A DNA stretch of 64,000 nt from Halichondria panicea (Eukaryota; Porifera; Demospongiae; Suberitida; Halichondriidae), in the NCBI RefSeq assembly GCF_963675165.1, contig NC_087380.1, positions 5,898,071 to 5,962,070 on the forward strand, given 5' to 3'. Positions 48,101 to 60,600 of the stretch are shown here, in pieces. Position 1 is the first letter of the stretch; each line of letters opens with the position of its first letter. Under the pieces are notes generated by a model. The model ran no database searches, was not told where the DNA came from, and saw only the letters and a program-made list of their open reading frames with translations. Position numbers and translations under genes: made by a program.

Positions 48101-51100
48101 AGACAAACTAAAATCACTGTGGTCCCACTAGCTGCTACCTCATTGTAATTGTAAACAAGCTATACAGAGGATTTCAGGTTGGTTGGCAGAAGTTAAAAGT
48201 TAAAGTGCAGTCAACCATGATCACTAATTGCATTAGTATGAAGAAACATACGTGTGTGGTCATGGTTGAGTGCACTTCAACTTTTAACTTCTGCCAACCA
48301 ACCTGAAATCCTCTGTTACATGCAGCACAGCGAAACTCACTTTTGGGCAACCCTTGACTGAAGACCTTCTCCATTGCAGTGGGCACGTCATGGTTGCACT
48401 TCTCAAGCACCTCCAGAGCCTGTGTCATGCAGGAATATAACACACTAGGTTATAACCACGATCGATACACAAACACTACAACTACAGTACTGACAGTAGA
48501 ACACGGCTGCACTTATGGAGATCTCATAGTCATCACGATGATTGTATTGTGCAGTTTCATTTCTCTAACTGGACTGCATAGCACTAGATATTCTGAATCA
48601 CCTACTTCTATAACGTGAGAGCTTCTCATTGCAATCTACCTATATACAGTGTAACTAAATTCTGAGCCCCGAATGGATGCTTTTGTGTGTATGTAGAGCG
48701 AGATCATTTCACCATAGAATGACACAGTGACACAGACACACAGCAGGAAGAAACCAGCATGAATGACAATGCTCTCTTTACCTATAGATCCAAGCAAACC
48801 CATTGTACAAGTATAATAAGCAAAAACCACCGGTCAAGCAATACAGTGCAAAGTGATATACACGCGCACACACACACACATCATTGTTTTACAGCTAGTT
48901 ATGCATTTCCTTTAGTGTACACTTTGGTACAGTTAATCGCATGAATAAACTTCAATGTGGTACCCTAAAACCCCCAGGGGGTCATGAACTGTCCAGGAGA
49001 GCAAATTAGGGACAAAGGGATTTTACGAAGGGGATTTCAAACACATTCCAATCTCTAAGAATGGGGAAATCCTAGGGAATTCCCCCAGTCATACAGGTCA
49101 CCTTACAAAAACAATGATGTCATCATGTAACACTCAAATAACAAAGGAGTGGGAACTAAGCTATCCATTCAGATACAGCCTGTCTAATAGTGCAGACCTA
49201 GTTTTAGCCAATTACAATCCATTAAAATATGCCAGTACCAGCATGACACAAAACTGGTACTGGTACACACACTACATGCAATTTAATTCATTGAGAGCTG
49301 TGAATATTACGACCAATGAAATGACTGAGCCACTACCATGTAGAACTATGATACTATATTGCATAATTGTCATGACCGTTAACATTTGAATGGTTATTGC
49401 GAAACAGCGATCGACCAATAGCATTAAAGCTGATGTGATACACATATTGATGTACTGCAACAACACGTATAGGACATGTACTGAAATGGTGACATAATTA
49501 TTGCAAAAAGGATAGGTTAGGAGTCGCACACCACCTCATACAGGTACACACATCATACAGGTACACACACACCCACACGCTCACACTAATACATGTACGT
49601 ATACACACACACACACACATCACACACACACCTCTTTCACAGGCAAACGTAGGCATACACCTCACACTCTAACACGTCTCTCACACAAACACACCCACAC
49701 ACAGCAGGCACACACAAGAACACCCACACACATCTCTCACACAAACACACCCACACACAGCAGGCACACACAAGAACACCCACACACATCTCTCACACAA
49801 ACACACCCACACACAGCAGGCACACACAAGAACACCCACACACATCTCTCACACAGACACACCCACACACAGCAAGCACACACCTCTTCGTTGTCCCTCT
49901 CTGAGTCATAGTGAGCAGTGGACTCAATCTGGGATAAGCCAGTCAGAAACTTGGTCACTGCGAGGATTGCAGACATACAAATGACAATAACAGTGATGAC
50001 CATCTAACAGATATGAAGCCGTACGTTACAGCAACAATGACTTAGATATTGATCCACTCTAGGGGGAAGCCAGCTAGGACATAGCGATTACATGACATTT
50101 CACGCATGTAAATACAAAAGTGGTCAGGCAAAATAGTCCATGGATACTTTCTTATAGCAGATCTTACGTCAAATGAAATGGGTCACTAATAAAAGACCGC
50201 GAGCAATTAGCTGTAGGTTTCCACCATGTAGCCATCTCCACACAAGAGATAATAATTATGGGTACTTAAAACTATCATATTCATCAATGTTTCTAGTGCA
50301 TGACCACTTTACATTAGAGCAACCTGCAATAATTATATGTATGTCGTACGTAGATGTGCAGATAAGGATTTAGTCATAATTGTACTGTGTAATACACACA
50401 CTGTCTGCTTTCAAGCACAGTGAAAGTTTCGATTTGATCTTCCCAGCATTTGAACATAATTATTATTTCCCAAAATTGTGCTATACACAAGAAATCTGAT
50501 GAGAAATAACGGCTACATGGAGGTATAGTCTAATCAGTATTACACGCAGCACCAGCACCATTACGTACCAGCTTGATATCAGGTAGGATTAAAAGTTTGG
50601 GGGGGAAGGTTTACGCACGCCGCGAAATGTTTGGCCACTCCCACATTTGTTGACCACACCCCCTATTACATGCTGGTGCATCACAGTAGATCTAGTTACA
50701 TATTTATTGCACATCATAGACAGTACTCATGTGATGTCATTATTATACACACATTTTGGGGGGGAAGGTTCACCCCAGCCTCCCCACTAGATGAAACCCT
50801 GGATATAGTATTACTGTGTTCATTGCTCTAACCTGTCTGATCACTTGATTCCCTGGGTCGCCATTTGAGTACTCCAGTGGGTGTGGCCTTATAGGGAGTA
50901 GGCGGGGCTACACTTTGACGACATTCGGGCACATTGGCTTGATACTGAGCTCCCACCTTGATGTCCTAATAAAATGCGAAGTTTTTAGAACACACATTTT
51001 AGACCAAACATAAATGGATGGATGAATACATCGGCCTCTGACATCTGACACGAGCAGAAAAGAGAGGTAGGGACGAAGCTAACTGCTCATGTGTACATAC

Positions 51101-52977
51101 CGATAGGAAACTGCAGCCACATGCACTGCACCGTGCACACATACATAAGATTACAATTAAACTTGTCTATAATTATAATTACGGTCAATCAAATCTCCTA
51201 ATTTGTACTAGATCATGCAACGGTTACTAATCACATAAGCACGCCTTAGCCTTCACCTGTTTCCAATCTTCCCTGAGCAGAGGCCTAAATTCATCGTCAC
51301 TCCCGCCAGAGTCCTCCATGAGAGTGGAGAAGTACGCTTCCACCATGCTGCCCTCGGTCACATGACGGGCTGCTCGTCGCTCAGGGAGGTCCCTCCGCAG
51401 GCGACCACTGCGTATCCAGTGGGAGGAGCTTGTTGCTATGGCAATTATAAAGGTAAAAGGTGCAACAGGGTTTTAAATACACAACATGAAAGTATAAAAT
51501 AGGTAAAGATCATCTATTTAAAATGTAACTACAGGCCAAAGTTTACATTGCCATTACTACACAAGGTTTGTGTGAGAAAGGTTTTGTAATAAGCTGACAC
51601 ATAAACGTATGTGAGCTAGCATTCATTGCACACACAATCCATAGCTACATGTATTATATTATATGCAACAAAACAGCAAGTTATTCACATTAAGCAGAAT
51701 TAGAGTACAGTTAGGGATACTGCACAACATACATGTATGCACACATTCATTGCATGCATACACTGTACACTGTACACTGTTCCTAGCTACCTTCGTTAGT
51801 GTCTGTCAATAGAGCACGGCGTTTACTGGTGAGCATCACGTCTTTAATTACAGGGTCCCCTCGTCTCTTCCCCAGCGACGACCTTTCAACCTTTCCTGCC
51901 TTCAGCTCAGGGTCAGAATTCACTGGTAGTGGGTGCGATTCCACGGAATTAGTTTTGTTTTCCTGAGTTTTGTCTTTCTGGTGCAACGAATGATTGTTTG
52001 AAATTTCATCTTTCTTGGGTGATGAGTTAGCGTTCGCTTGAGGGGTATCGTTATCTACATGTACATCTTGACCTGAGGCCGTTTCCAATTTAACATCCGG
52101 TAAGTCATTGGTCTTATCAGACACACGGCTAGTACTGGGTCCTGCACCATCACTAGCTCCACCCACCACAGCCTTGCGAGGACCACCCCCCACTTCATCA
52201 CCAGAGTCACTAGAGTCACTAAGTACACTTTTTACACCAGACGGACCACCCCCGTATCCGTAACGAGCCAGCAACATCTCCAACGGCAGCTCCCCTTCCT
52301 GCACGCAATATTACTATGATTACATACTGATTATGTGGTGGGAGCAAGGAGTAACACACTATAATGTATGCAATAATAAAATGCGATAGAAATAATAGAC
52401 CACTGATTATCGAATTGAAACACTTTGGATTATTCATGATGATAGGGCCCCACAAGCAATTATGGATCCAATCACATCATCTAGCTGATACTTATCTTTA
52501 AGAACATGTACATCAGATAGACCTCGCTAATTATCGAAATTGAACATTCAAAACAACGGGCTACATGACTAGACTGTACATTAATTGTAGGACCCACAAG
52601 CAATTAAGGATCTGATCGAGCTATAGGTTACACTGTAGAAACTGAATTATTAGCACTTAGTCGATTATAAGCGTATCTTTATTTTAAGTGCATGCTCAAC
52701 TGCGGGGTGTTTTTCAAATTGAAGCACTTTTCCAATTATGCGAAGGATATTAGCTGCTAAATCGTTTATCTAAGAGCTAGCTAGCTTGTACTGTGCATGG
52801 TAGCTATATAGCTGGGTGATATTCATCTGAAAGGACTCTCTGGGCATGCTTGTTACTCTGTCTGATCACACTGAGAGAATGTGAGACATGGATGAGGGGG
52901 CCTTTTTATTCAGTTCCTGGTCAATATGATGTTTTTGGGGGCGAGCGAAGCAAGTCCCTACCTATAGTGCTCAATAT

Positions 52978-53017
<40 letters not shown>

Positions 53018-54568
53018 TGTCTGTCTGTCATAGACCGGCACAATATTTGTTTTTTGTACTCATGACCCTTTACCCACTTGTAAGTGAATCGCTGCGTATG
53101 GGCACAATAGCTAGCTACACTCAGCAACAAGGCTCACAGACAAGACACAGACACTCTTGAGGCCACAGACACACCTGCAGCAGGTCAGAGCAGCTTGCTA
53201 GGCCACAGTAAATCACTAAAATAATGCTTGTCTACTTGAGTTCCGCATGGTCTTGATACAAACCTGCTAGTTCAACAGGACAACACAGAGACCAGACACT
53301 TCGGCAGGTCAAAGCAGCTCAGATGGAGACTTCTGAGGTCACACAGGCACGCTTACAACAGCTTACTTGCCAAGGATTGTTTACAGCATAATTGCTCGTT
53401 AGCCTTGTAACTTAATTGGGTCCAGCAAGAAACATAAGCTATCTCATCGTTGGATGCAACTTCGGGGTTAGAGCAGTTCAAGAAAGGCTGCCTTGTTAGA
53501 CTCAATCACCCCATGACACATTGCGTCACCCTAGTGTTTGTATGATGTAGTATGATAAACCGTTGCTTGATCAGAGGCCGCAGCACCTTGTAGCTAGCTG
53601 CTATTAATTACTATGTCTGCCAAATGCAGAAATGCTAGAGTTAAATTAAGTTCACTGAGGCTACTATTTGAGAGCGCCTACTAAATGTTTCATTTTGCTA
53701 CCAAAGGAGGCTACTATTTGAGAGCGGCCTTCATACAAGAGTGGCCTCTGAACAAGCATATACGGTAGATGCAGTTAGAGTTGCTGCTTGCTCACTTTCT
53801 AGCTCGCTATCGAGTCGTGCCTCGTCACAGAGACATCCGGTTATTGGGTGGGGCTAGAAAATGACTGCATTATAGGCGCACCCTCGAATATCAGCGTATA
53901 GAGCTCTCTGCTATTGATCCCATTAGCGCATACGCTAATAATCCAGTTTCTACGATATTCTGGCTAGACACACCATATATAGTAATGGCGTACTATTTTA
54001 GATGACATCTCAAGCTATACATGTGTATGCAGGGATCTGCCCATACTGGGGCTGCTTGTGGTCAGTACAAACCACCTCTAAAGGCACTTCTATTTCTGGC
54101 ATAGTTTGCCACATGTTATAGAAATCAAGCTATTTTGTGTTTCAGGATTAAAGACACTATAGCCACCCACCACTTTCACAGAAATTAAAATTCTGGGCAG
54201 ATCTCGCGTACATGGGGTTACACTAATAATTGCCTAGTCTAATGGGGGAACAGCATCATACACTGAGCAGGCACACAAGGCACACCAGGTATACTCACAT
54301 TCTGCAGCTCATCCAGCTCGTCACTCTCTCCCTCGTCAACGTCCTCCTCGTCAGAGAGGGTGCTCTCATCGTCAAGATCACCATGGATCAGCATCTCAGC
54401 CGTCACTTCAAAATCACCATCACCTAATAATTATGATGGCGGCACGTGTGTCAATATTGAAGTCTTGGGGGTCTATGTTTGAACTTCAGTTTTTTGTGGT
54501 TGGATCAGCCCCTCCCACTCACAACAGAACACACAAAATTAATGATTTTTGTCACCTTGATTTTCCAT
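45103..54568 (-). CDS. MIER1: MIER-family ELM2-SANT transcriptional corepressor
   Basis: Nuclear protein that recruits histone deacetylases through ELM2 and SANT domains. Eleven exons: 54568-54556, 54423-54299, 52298-51791, 51435-51257, 50965-50833, 49957-49884, 48419-48341, 47494-47447, 46058-46015, 45614-45484, 45208-45103. They total 1440 nt (479 aa), phases consistent. The first exon has only MENQ plus one base. The N-terminus has an acidic segment with AEMLIHGDLDDESTLSDEED and EGELPLEMLLARYGYGG, a hallmark of MIER proteins. A Ser/Asp-rich linker follows. ELM2 begins at DIKVGAQYQANVPE and runs to ALEVLEKCNHDVPTAMEKV. SANT shows PWSETECQSFEEGLRTYGKN and ELIEFYYIWKKSERNDLF. The protein stops soon after DFMNKCLD, so the long vertebrate C-terminal tail is absent. 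Vertebrates have MIER1-3; the paralogue cannot be assigned, so the symbol is approximate. Confidence 0.92.
48164..48317. repeat. 57-bp near-perfect foldback in a MIER intron
   Basis: Arm 48164-48220 (ACAGAGGATTTCAGGTTGGT...) and arm 48261-48317 are reverse complements with only two mismatches in 57 positions. They enclose a 40-nt loop and lie 24 bp past the donor of the 48419-48341 exon. Transcripts of MIER would fold into a long hairpin here. Confidence 0.95.
49690..49880. repeat. 56-bp tandem repeat, CA-rich
   Basis: About three and a half copies of a 56-bp unit containing CACACACAGCAGGCACACAC, AAGAACACCC and CATCTCTCACACA, ending beside the MIER exon at 49884-49957. Confidence 0.9.
50580..50801. 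mobile_element. TIR MITE, CAGGGTTTCATCTAG family, copy 2
   Basis: Inverted copy of 41393-41645: GGATTAAAAGTTTGGGGGGG through TTTGGCCACTCCCACATTTG to CTAGATGAAACCCTG. Its left end is truncated or mutated. In a MIER intron, close to the exon at 50833. Confidence 0.8.
52629..53957. mobile_element. TIR element, GTAGAAACTG.ATTATTAGC family, long copy
   Basis: Left end CTGTAGAAACTGAATTATTAGC and right end GCTAATAATCCAGTTTCTAC, 1.3 kb apart. It shares blocks with the 530-bp copy at 11675-12205, here in inverse order, and carries extra internal sequence including a (GT)n tract at 52979-53016 and a 53690-53770 block with TACTATTTGAGAGCGGCC. No transposase ORF. It fills much of the MIER second intron. 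Confidence 0.75.
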
Positions 54569-54942
54569 ATCCACCTTTGAACCAGAGATATAGATCTACA
54601 TGTACATGAAAAAAACTAAGTGTACATCTACAATCAAGGAGCTCACACGTATTTATAATTAATTATAGGCGCTATTATCTAGAGTACAGCTTATCTCACC
54701 TACAGTACTTTCAGCTTCAGTTCAGGCCAAAAGCTAGAGCAGAGCCTCACGTGTAGTATAGAAAGTTAACCTTCTGACAACTCTATTACGGCAATGATTT
54801 CAAAGGAGCCCCACCCCCTTGCCTAGTAAGCAAAGATGGCTGCTAACAGTATCTAGCTTATAGTAGCGCTATGGCTTTGTGACTGGGTTATGATACCTGT
54901 GTAGCTAAGAGAGCAGAATATTTCACAGCGAGAGAGGATACA
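54569..54942. promoter_or_regulatory. shared region between MIER and the PP2C-like gene
   Basis: The start codons lie 374 bp apart on opposite strands, so the interval must contain both transcription starts. No core promoter motif is evident. Confidence 0.5.
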
Positions 54943-55517
54943 ATGGCCACTGCCCGGACACCAGACAAACCAAACGACGGGTTCTTATCTAGGCTCGTTC
55001 AGTAAGCACATGTAGAGCTAGAGGCACATGTTGCTAGCTGGTACTACTAGCGGCAGCGCTAATTATAGAACTAGAAACGTGTGTCTATGTAGCTGTGTGT
55101 ACTATGTAGCTAGGATGGAAATGCATGTTCACTGTACAATAATTTCATCAATATAAATTATTATTCACAAGCCTGCACATGCACAGGAGTGTCACAGAGT
55201 ATCTTAGCATCCATTCACCCCCCCCCCCCCCCTCCCCATCCACACACACAGCGGAGTGAAGAAGCTTGTCAATGGTTCATTCGAGAGCCAGGTGCGTACA
55301 GGTCGCACTGCACTGGAGATGCCGTCTCATTCTTTGGCACCTCTACAGGCGCCAGTGATAGCGTCTACCACTGGGCCGTGTGCTGGACTCTGTCAGTTGC
55401 AGGCGGAACTGGACACACCCACACACGAGTCAGGTTCGTTCGTGCAGCCAAGATTAATGGCAGGGGATGTAAAAAAATCCAAACATAAGCATAAGCTAGG
55501 TGTTTTAATTTAATACG

Positions 55518-55550
<33 letters not shown>

Positions 55551-57064
55551 CAAATTCCCTACAAGTTATGTGTCAGTGTTCAGAACCCCTGTAGTACATA
55601 ATCACCTGAGCTGATACAAGTGTAGTTATTTTACAGTGTAAAGTTTTTTTACCCATTCATGTAACACACAATGCCAAAACACACACTGTAGGTACAGAAG
55701 TTGCTGGAATAACACACTGGTTCAGACCTCAACCCCATGTTGACGGTGAATCCATTTCCCTCTACGAGCACAAAGCCGGGAGCACCCAACACCATGGCGA
55801 CCCGATAGCTGACGTGTTTGCAATCGTTGCCCGTCCTAACAACTGTATAATGGCCGTAGCTGATGGAGTAAACTGGGGTATAAAACCGCGACTTGCCGCT
55901 AGATGTGCAGTGCACGGATGTGTGGACTATCTAAACTCAAAGCTCTTTGAATGCCCCAAATCGCCCTGCACCACTCAAGACGTTTTCCATGACATCCTCC
56001 GTTCGTTTCACTCTGCTCAGAAGCTGATCATTCAAAAAGGTGGTACTACTACCACTCTGTGTGTTGCTGTTATTGTTGAGCTCCAGCAGGGTAAGGCTGG
56101 GGGGAGCTCCAAGTGGGGTCTTTGTGTGGTGTGTGTGGGGGACACTCTCTGTTACGTTTGGCGGAAGGAGACACAGCAGGTGCACGAGGTGACGTCAGCG
56201 ACTCACTTGGGGAAGGAGCGGAACCCACGAGATTCTGGAGGGTGTCTTGGATGCGATTTAGGTGACCAACCAGATCTCAGCAATCTCCTCTGTTGCTATG
56301 TGCCAATTGCGGATGGTGATATTGTTTTTGCTGTTTCTGATGGAATTTCCGATAACATGGATCCGGTTCTCCTCAAAGAAGCTGCGAGTGATGCCACGCC
56401 CACCCCAACTTCCACCCCCTCGTTCGAAACGATCCCCCCTTTTCCACTCCCTGCCGACCCAACTCCCAACGCAGGACTCCAAGATAGTACACAACTGTCG
56501 CAGCTACCTATTTTAACACCGGAGCAAAGACAAGCACATGTGCTCAGTAAACTGTCAAACATGCTCAGAGATAGAAATGTAGCCTGTAATTTCAACTTGA
56601 CGGCTACGGGTGTTAAAGACGCTGTAATCACATCGGCTATTGAAAGTACGGAAGAGAAGAGAAAATATTTGGAGCAGTGCTGGCAAGAGCAAGAAAACTG
56701 CGAGATGACTCTTTCTGAAAAGAGGGCAAATGATCGAAAAATTGGTCGAGTTGTGAGAACCCTCCCTGGGAAATTGGACCACGCGACGATCGCTGCGTAT
56801 AGGGCCGGAAAATGTATAGTTTCAAGCGAGGAGAATGTGAAAAGAGGTCATTCGGCAACCCACTCTCATGTAATGAACACTGCGGTCGCTCAATCTGAAC
56901 AGACTAGACGTCACAACAAAACCTTTGCAGCCACTGGTGGGTCTATATTTTATTTCAATCCTAAAGTGAACAATTCTACTGAGTTACAAATCCCAGGAAC
57001 AGAAGAGTTATTGCCAAAATACTCTTTTCCTGAGCATTCGCATTCAATAGACAGCATTACTTGA
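54943..57064 (+). CDS. PP2C-like domain protein
   Basis: Three exons, 54943-55001, 55252-55499 and 55692-57064, total 1680 nt (559 aa) in frame. The large last exon holds a PP2C-type fold: DVFAIVARPNNCIMAVADGV, then RLAARCAVHGCVDYLN, GGTTTTLCVAVIVEL, CVVCVGDTLCYVW and DGDIVFAVSDGISDNMD. The order and spacing match the PP2C-like proteins typified by Drosophila CG9801. Metal-binding aspartates appear in ADGV and SDGISDN, but the usual DGHGG motif is replaced by DGVNWG and GDS by GDT. The C-terminal part after about residue 390 (KYLEQCWQEQENCEMTLSEK) is charged and helical. The first two exons are a low-complexity N-terminal extension ending in a basic KKSKHKHK. Whether it is an active phosphatase cannot be told from sequence alone. 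Confidence 0.87.
55519..55551. repeat. GT microsatellite
   Basis: Perfect (GT)n run in the second intron of the PP2C-like gene. Confidence 0.9.
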
Positions 57065-57628
57065 TTTGACTGTAGAGTGGTGTGCTTAATCTGAGAGTGT
57101 TTAGTGTGCCCTTTTATGTACCACGGTGTGCTAATAATAGTAACGTACGTGTACGTGTGCTAGGGTGTGCCTCTATTTCATAAAAACTTATCTCACTTCC
57201 ATTAGGCATTAAGCGTGTATTGTTACCTGTTTATCTTGAAAGCATACTAATGAATGTACATTGTTGTTACATTGTTGATTTAAGTTCAGTTCTTGTTATC
57301 ACCATGAATTTTTCTACACAGAGAAAGCTAGTGTGATATAAGTTCCAGCTATCAAGCAATCCTGGGCACTCAGATCACAATTGCAAGTCTATGAGCACTG
57401 ATTTTTCAAATATTCCGTGTGTGTTATGTTTAATACTGTACTGTAATTATTATTGTCTGTTATCTGATTGCAAAATAATTAATTATAAGCAACAATGTGC
57501 TATTGTATTATTATTCTTGCGGTATTCATCATGTGATGTGATTGTTATAGTATGGAGTAATCATGAGTAGTCAATGCATAAAGTGACTATACTTGATACA
57601 ACACAAGTATAGCAGCCTGTATTGAATT
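57065..57628. other. gap between convergent PP2C-like and SPATA1 genes
   Basis: 3' UTRs of both genes. AT-rich, no further feature seen. Confidence 0.4.
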
Positions 57629-60600
57629 TTAGCTAGCTACAGCAATTTGATGCTTGGTTTTTTTACGTGAGTGAGTTATCTTCTCCTTCATTAGTTCACT
57701 TCGGAGTGTCTTGCACTCATCGACAGTTGACTCACGAATCTAGGTAGAACAAAAAGCTAGTGAATTGATTGCATGCGTTCAATTGTAACAATAACCAGGA
57801 GAGTACATGTACATAATTATGTCACAGTAAGTGTTACACAACAAAAGGAATGGTGTGGAGAAAAAAATTATAGTGCCCAAGTGAGGCTTATAAAGTTATT
57901 GTTGGAGCGATTGAGTGCTTTTATTTTTTTACCTTTCTCTCTGCTGACAATTGAAGCTTCACACTCTCCAGTTTTGACCTCAAACGCTCAATATCACGCT
58001 TGCGTCTTTTACACCGAATCTTTACATTGGACTGCATGCATGTGACAATAATAAAGCTGTACTGTTGTCACATGAATAATGAACTGTAGGAATTACTCAA
58101 GTTTTGATTATAGTGAAAACACATGCACATAGTTACCGGCCGTACAATGGGTTATTTTTTCGGCACTAAATTTTCACGGATTGCTTATTATAATAAACTA
58201 AACATTTCGAGGGTATAGAGGCTCAAATGACCACACCCTTATGGAGGAGCAGCTTCAAGGCTTCAATACCGTCAATTTTCAAGGCACTTCATTTTTTAGG
58301 GTTTGAGGTCCTTCCGAAAACCGCGGGAATGTAGGGCCTCTAAAATATTAACCAGCTATACAGTAGTAACAATTAATAGCTAGTTTACTCGTACTGCTAT
58401 GAAACTTACCAATTCAGATGGTGGTTCTACTTTAGGGTTGTGGGTTAATTTCTGCATAGCCCCTAGTAAAATTAACAATAATTATATAATAATTATTATT
58501 ATAAGGTTATACATTATTTTGTTTAGTACGTACTTGTGTACTTCTTGGCTTTTATCTTGTCCAACCCATTCTTGATTTTCTCGTTGCCATTTCTTGTCCT
58601 GTGTATCTTCTCTTCCAGGATAGTGGACATCTTCTTTTCTTGAAAATATTTGATTTTCCATTCATTGCCATCTATGTGCAGGTAAATTGTATACACGAGC
58701 TATACACAAGCAGCAACTCACGTTTTTCTCTATGCGTTCTTACGACAATCTGTATACTTCTCAGAGCAGAACTTAGTTTTGCCTTCAATGAAAGCAATTC
58801 TTCACTGCATTAACATTAATATAACAGGTAACAAGCAACGGCAAGTTTGTTTTCTTACCTTTCTTCTTTCATTCTTCTAATCTCACCCAAGATATCATTG
58901 GCTGTCATACAGGTAAAGCAGATTAACCACAAACACATGCTCTAACCATAGATACTCAATCTATGCTCTAACCGTATGGAGATGGTATGAACAGTTAATA
59001 TTTTGGCATACGAAATTGTCAATCCACAATCACATAACTTTATGGGACTGAGAGTGGTGGCATTATAAATGCACATGCACAGTATTGTAAATTGCTACTC
59101 ATGCAGATCGATTCGACAATTAAACTAGCTCCAACTGTATATGCGAATGTGTATATATAATTATAGCTAAATGCAGATGTGTATACCGTATAGCGGGTAA
59201 TTTTCGGGGGACAAAATATTCGTGGTTCAGCAATATTGAGACATTTCGTGGGTAATATTTTCGTGGTTGCTGCTTGGATTGTAGGTAAAGGTAGGCAAGG
59301 TCGCTTCATTCGTGGGTAAAATATTCGTGATCAGACCTCCAACCACGAAAACCACGAATATTTTGCCCCACGAAAATTACACGCTATACGGTATATACCC
59401 TTGAAAGAAGGAGCACTATAAAATTATGAAAGACTTATAATAATTATGTATGTATAATTATAGCGACTCATTGTAAAACCCGTTGTCAGAATTATTATTA
59501 TACTCACTTTCAGCAGTTGAAGGTCTAGGCTTGTTCACAATTGATTCAGAGGCAGCAGTAGCAGAGCCAGCCTCAGTCGAACCTTTGTACTTCGTCAAGA
59601 ACAACAGATCTATATTATTCCCAATTTTCTTATGCTCTGTTACTGTGATTGCCGGTAGAGGAGGTGGAACACTGGCGAGTTTGAGATCTGCAGTATCAAA
59701 TTTTGGTTTGATTGTAGTATTTTCTGACTTTTTCTCTCGTGAGAATATTCTTCTGGAATTCTTAGTCGAATTAGATTCATCAATGGTTTGATGAGTTGCT
59801 ACTTTTGGCTCTTTGTTTTTTGGCTGCTCAGTCACTCCAGTGGGTGATTTGTGCTTAGTCAGGGACAACAGATCCTTCTTTCCAATTTTGTTACTCTCTG
59901 TTACTGTAATCGCTGGTGGTAGGGGTGGAACATTGGCGAGTTTGAAATCAAACTTCGGTTTGAAATTAGTGTTTTTCTCCTGTGAGAGTATTTGTCTGGA
60001 ATTATTAGTCTTATTAGGCTCGTTGATGGTTTGTTGAGTTGCTACTTCTGGCTGCTTGTGTTCTAAAGCAATAGTTGGATACGTGTCCTTGCTTTGCTCA
60101 GCCATTCTTTTTTCAGTGGAGACAGCCGGGTCACTCGGTGAGTTGATTTGACCATGCTTGATTCCTTTTTTCCCGCCCTGCTCCTCAGCTTTCTGATTTA
60201 AAGTAATAGTTGGATACGTATTCTTGCGTTCCCTTTGCTCAGCCATTTTTCTTTCAGTGGTGATAGCCGGATCACTCGGTGAGTTAAATTGACCATGCTT
60301 GATTCCTTGTTTCCCGACCTGCTCCCCAGCTTTCTGATTTAAAGTAATAGTTGGATACGTGTTCTTGCGTTCCCTTTGCTCAGCCATTTTTCTTTCAGTG
60401 GAGATAGCCGGATCACTCGGTGAGTTGATTTGACCATTGATTCCTTGTTTCCCGACCTGCTCCCCAGCTTTCTGATTTAAAGTTATAGTTGGATACGTGT
60501 TCTTGCGTTCCCTTTGCTCAGCCATTTTTCTTTCAGTGGAGATAGCCGGATCACTCGGTGAGTTGATTTGACCTTGCTTGATTCCTTGTTTCCCAACCGG

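Noticed and set aside
48174-48443. 89-codon minus-strand frame across the hairpin
   Set aside because: Only 48341-48419 is a MIER exon; the rest is intron and hairpin.
49690-49880. CRISPR-like array
   Set aside because: Head-to-tail 56-bp tandem copies without spacers, in an animal intron.
55189-55488. Plus-strand frame overlapping PP2C-like exon 2 in another phase
   Set aside because: The alternative frame joins exons 1 and 3 in phase; this one does not.
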